Below, piece after piece: positions 47,763 to 50,462 of a stretch of 50,462 nucleotides of DNA. The notes under the pieces are model-generated. The model had not been told where the DNA came from, searched no databases, and was given only the letters and a program-made list of their open reading frames with translations. Position numbers and translations under genes: made by a program. The first letter of the stretch is position 1. Every line of letters begins with the position of its first letter. Source of the DNA: Solirubrobacterales bacterium. GTDB lineage: Bacteria > Actinomycetota > Thermoleophilia > Solirubrobacterales > Solirubrobacteraceae. Where the stretch lies: assembly GCA_003132505.1 (NCBI GenBank), contig PKXY01000027.1, forward strand, positions 1-50,462, written 5' to 3'.

Positions 47763-49154
47763 GTGACAGGCCTCGTGAGCACACCCGCCAAGGCTCCCGC
47801 CAGACCGCAGCTCAAGGTGGCACCGGCGCTCACACCACCGCACAACATCGAGGCCGAGGAGTCGGTACTCGGAGCGATCCTGCTGTCCGAGCGCACGCTT
47901 TACTCGCTTGTGATCGAGGAGGGTCTGCGACCCCATGACTTCTACCGCGAGCGTCACGAGCTGATCTACGGCGCGATGCTGGCGCTGTACGAGCGCAGTG
48001 AGCCGGTCGACACGCTGACCACGACCGACGCGCTGCGGAGCGCCGGAACGCTGGAGCGCGCCGGCGGGGCCGACGCCGTCGATTCGCTCGCCGGCAGCGT
48101 GCCGAACGTCGCGAACCTCCGCCACTACGCGCAGATCGTCCGCGAGACGGCGCTGCTCAGGCGCCTGCTCGGCGTCACCTACGAGATCCAATCGAGCGTG
48201 CTCGACCGTCGCGAACCGGCTCGCGAGGTGATCGAGCACGCCGAACGCGCTGTGCTCGAGGTGGCGCACGGTGAGACCAAGCAGGACTTCCGCACGATCG
48301 AGGCAGTGCTCCATTACGAGCTCGACAAGCTGCACGAGCTCTCGCGCGCCGGCACCGCGCTGACGGGAACGCCGAGCGGCTTCACCGACCTCGACAACAT
48401 CACCGGTGGCTTCCAGCCCGGCAACCTGGTTGTGATCGCTGCGCGGCCCTCGATGGGCAAGAGCTCGCTGGTCACCAACATCGCCGAGAACGCCGCGATC
48501 CACTTCGGCAAGCCGGTCGCGCTCTTCTCGCTCGAGATGTCCGAGGCCGAGCTTGCACAACGCTTCATCGCCTCGCAGGCCGGGGTCAAGGGCGACGAGC
48601 TGCGCAAGGGCCGCGTCAGCGAAGAGCGCTGGCCGAAGATCGTCAAGGCGAGCTCGCGGCTCGCCGGCGCGCCGCTGTGGGTCGACGACTCCAGCGACAT
48701 CGGGCTGCTGGAGATCCGGGCGAAGACGCGCCGATTGCACGCCCAGCATCCGGACGGCATCGGCCTCGTCATCGTCGACTATTTGCAGCTGCTGCGCTCC
48801 GAATCGCGCAGCGAGAACCGCGCGGAGGTGATCGGGCAGATGTCACGTGGCCTCAAGCTGCTCGCCGGTGAGCTCGGGGTACCCGTGATCGCGCTCTCGC
48901 AGCTCAATCGCGGCGTCGAGGCGCGCACCGACAAGCGGCCGCTGCTGTCCGACCTGCGCGAGTCCGGCGCCGTCGAGCAGGACGCCGACCTGGTGATCTT
49001 CATCTACCGCGACGACTACTACAACCCGACCAACTCAGAGCGTCCGGGCGAAGCTGACCTGATCATCGCCAAGCACCGCAACGGCGCGCTCGGCACGGTG
49101 ACGCTGACGTTCCTGCCGGAGTATCCGCGGTTCATGAGTTATTCGCGGGACTGA
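47763..49154 (+). CDS. dnaB: Replicative DNA helicase
   Basis: A 463-residue DnaB. The N-terminal domain starts at PPHNIEAEESVLGAILLSERTL. The linker helix is followed by the RecA-like domain: GFTDLDNITGGFQPGNLVVIAARPSMGKSS (Walker A), FSLEMSEAELAQRFIASQAGV, LVIVDYLQLL (Walker B) and the arginine-finger region ALSQLNRGVEARTDKRPLLSDLRESGAVEQDADLV. No intein is present. GTG start. The insertion separates it from the rplI gene it usually follows. Confidence 0.95.
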   Translation: MTGLVSTPAKAPARPQLKVAPALTPPHNIEAEESVLGAILLSERTLYSLVIEEGLRPHDFYRERHELIYGAMLALYERSEPVDTLTTTDALRSAGTLERAGGADAVDSLAGSVPNVANLRHYAQIVRETALLRRLLGVTYEIQSSVLDRREPAREVIEHAERAVLEVAHGETKQDFRTIEAVLHYELDKLHELSRAGTALTGTPSGFTDLDNITGGFQPGNLVVIAARPSMGKSSLVTNIAENAAIHFGKPVALFSLEMSEAELAQRFIASQAGVKGDELRKGRVSEERWPKIVKASSRLAGAPLWVDDSSDIGLLEIRAKTRRLHAQHPDGIGLVIVDYLQLLRSESRSENRAEVIGQMSRGLKLLAGELGVPVIALSQLNRGVEARTDKRPLLSDLRESGAVEQDADLVIFIYRDDYYNPTNSERPGEADLIIAKHRNGALGTVTLTFLPEYPRFMSYSRD

Positions 49155-49183
49155 TCCGGGGCAGAGCCTGGGATTGCGTGCCG

Positions 49184-49208
49184 GGTCGGAGCGGGGCGTG
49201 CTCCGACC
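49184..49208 (+). terminator. Stem-loop after dnaB
   Basis: GGTCGGAGC (49184-49192) pairs with GCTCCGACC (49200-49208), a 9 bp stem with a 7 nt loop, 30 bp after the dnaB stop. There is no U-run. The rest of the 200 bp gap to the next gene has no supported coding sequence. Confidence 0.6.
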
Positions 49209-49358
49209 GCGCGTTGCGTTGGCGTCGTCGGGGTTTCAGGGCGTCGTCGGTTGGCGCAGGCGCGAACTTCACTGCACGGGCGATTGCTGCGGCGGCGATC
49301 GCGCGCAAACTCGCTGGTTGGTGACCGAGCCGCCCGCCCGCCCGTCTAATCTGGAACG

Positions 49359-50462
<1,104 letters not shown>

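Overview
The window is a G+C-rich bacterial chromosome segment with many GTG starts, tightly overlapping genes and very short gaps. The gene order rpsF-ssb-rpsR-rplI-dnaB, a deazaflavin (F420)-type oxidoreductase and an OmpR/HAMP-kinase pair next to a GT20 synthase suggest an actinobacterium. A complete ccmABCD set joined to hemA/hemC/cobA-hemD points towards a deep lineage such as Thermoleophilia (Solirubrobacterales-like). This placement is inference from gene content. Many genes have a TANNNT box 6-11 nt before the start codon and no Shine-Dalgarno, so leaderless mRNAs look common.

Layout. 1-3375: an ArsR/SRPBCC pair, a 640 bp gene-poor stretch with an almost T-free low-complexity tract, then hicB, hicA and a tyrosine integrase. 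The integrase lies beside four GGGTACC repeats and a displaced 3' half of a tRNA-Ala(CGC) gene, which marks the end of an integrated element. 3593-12518: a DUF5996 protein, an SQR/NDH-2-like flavoprotein, a cupin, a divergent cluster for non-phosphorylative sugar oxidation (alcohol dehydrogenase, SMP-30 lactonase, IlvD/Edd dehydratase, SDR), and an M32 carboxypeptidase. 12556-15525: a phytoene-desaturase-like flavoprotein, a secreted repeat protein, three consecutive perfect palindromes, and ctaG. 15710-23275: one nine-gene operon for cytochrome c maturation and tetrapyrrole synthesis, ending with a SAM hydrolase and birA. 23285-26011: an SF2 helicase with a long acidic insertion. 26137-31132: lipoprotein thioredoxin, galT, dtd, ROK kinase, ftsH. 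31157-34350: an unknown protein, tRNA-Arg(CCU), and the leftward HAD-CPBP-pyrE-VOC operon. 34437-43493: a class A PBP, infA, thiL (apparent CTG start), a pseudo-M28 membrane protein, a two-component system and trehalose-6-phosphate synthase. 43548-50462: rpsF, ssb, rpsR, rplI, dnaB, a DnaC-like ATPase and the start of purA.

The most unusual feature is a 2.18 kb insertion between rplI and dnaB. Its ends are exact 31 bp copies of the rplI 3' end, so rplI stays intact. It carries paired ACTGTGGC repeats near both ends and three chained small unknown genes, plus a nitroreductase-family gene and a GNAT gene, but no integrase. A LexA-type operator lies between this element and dnaB. Two loci (thiL and the second small gene of the insertion) appear to start at CTG.
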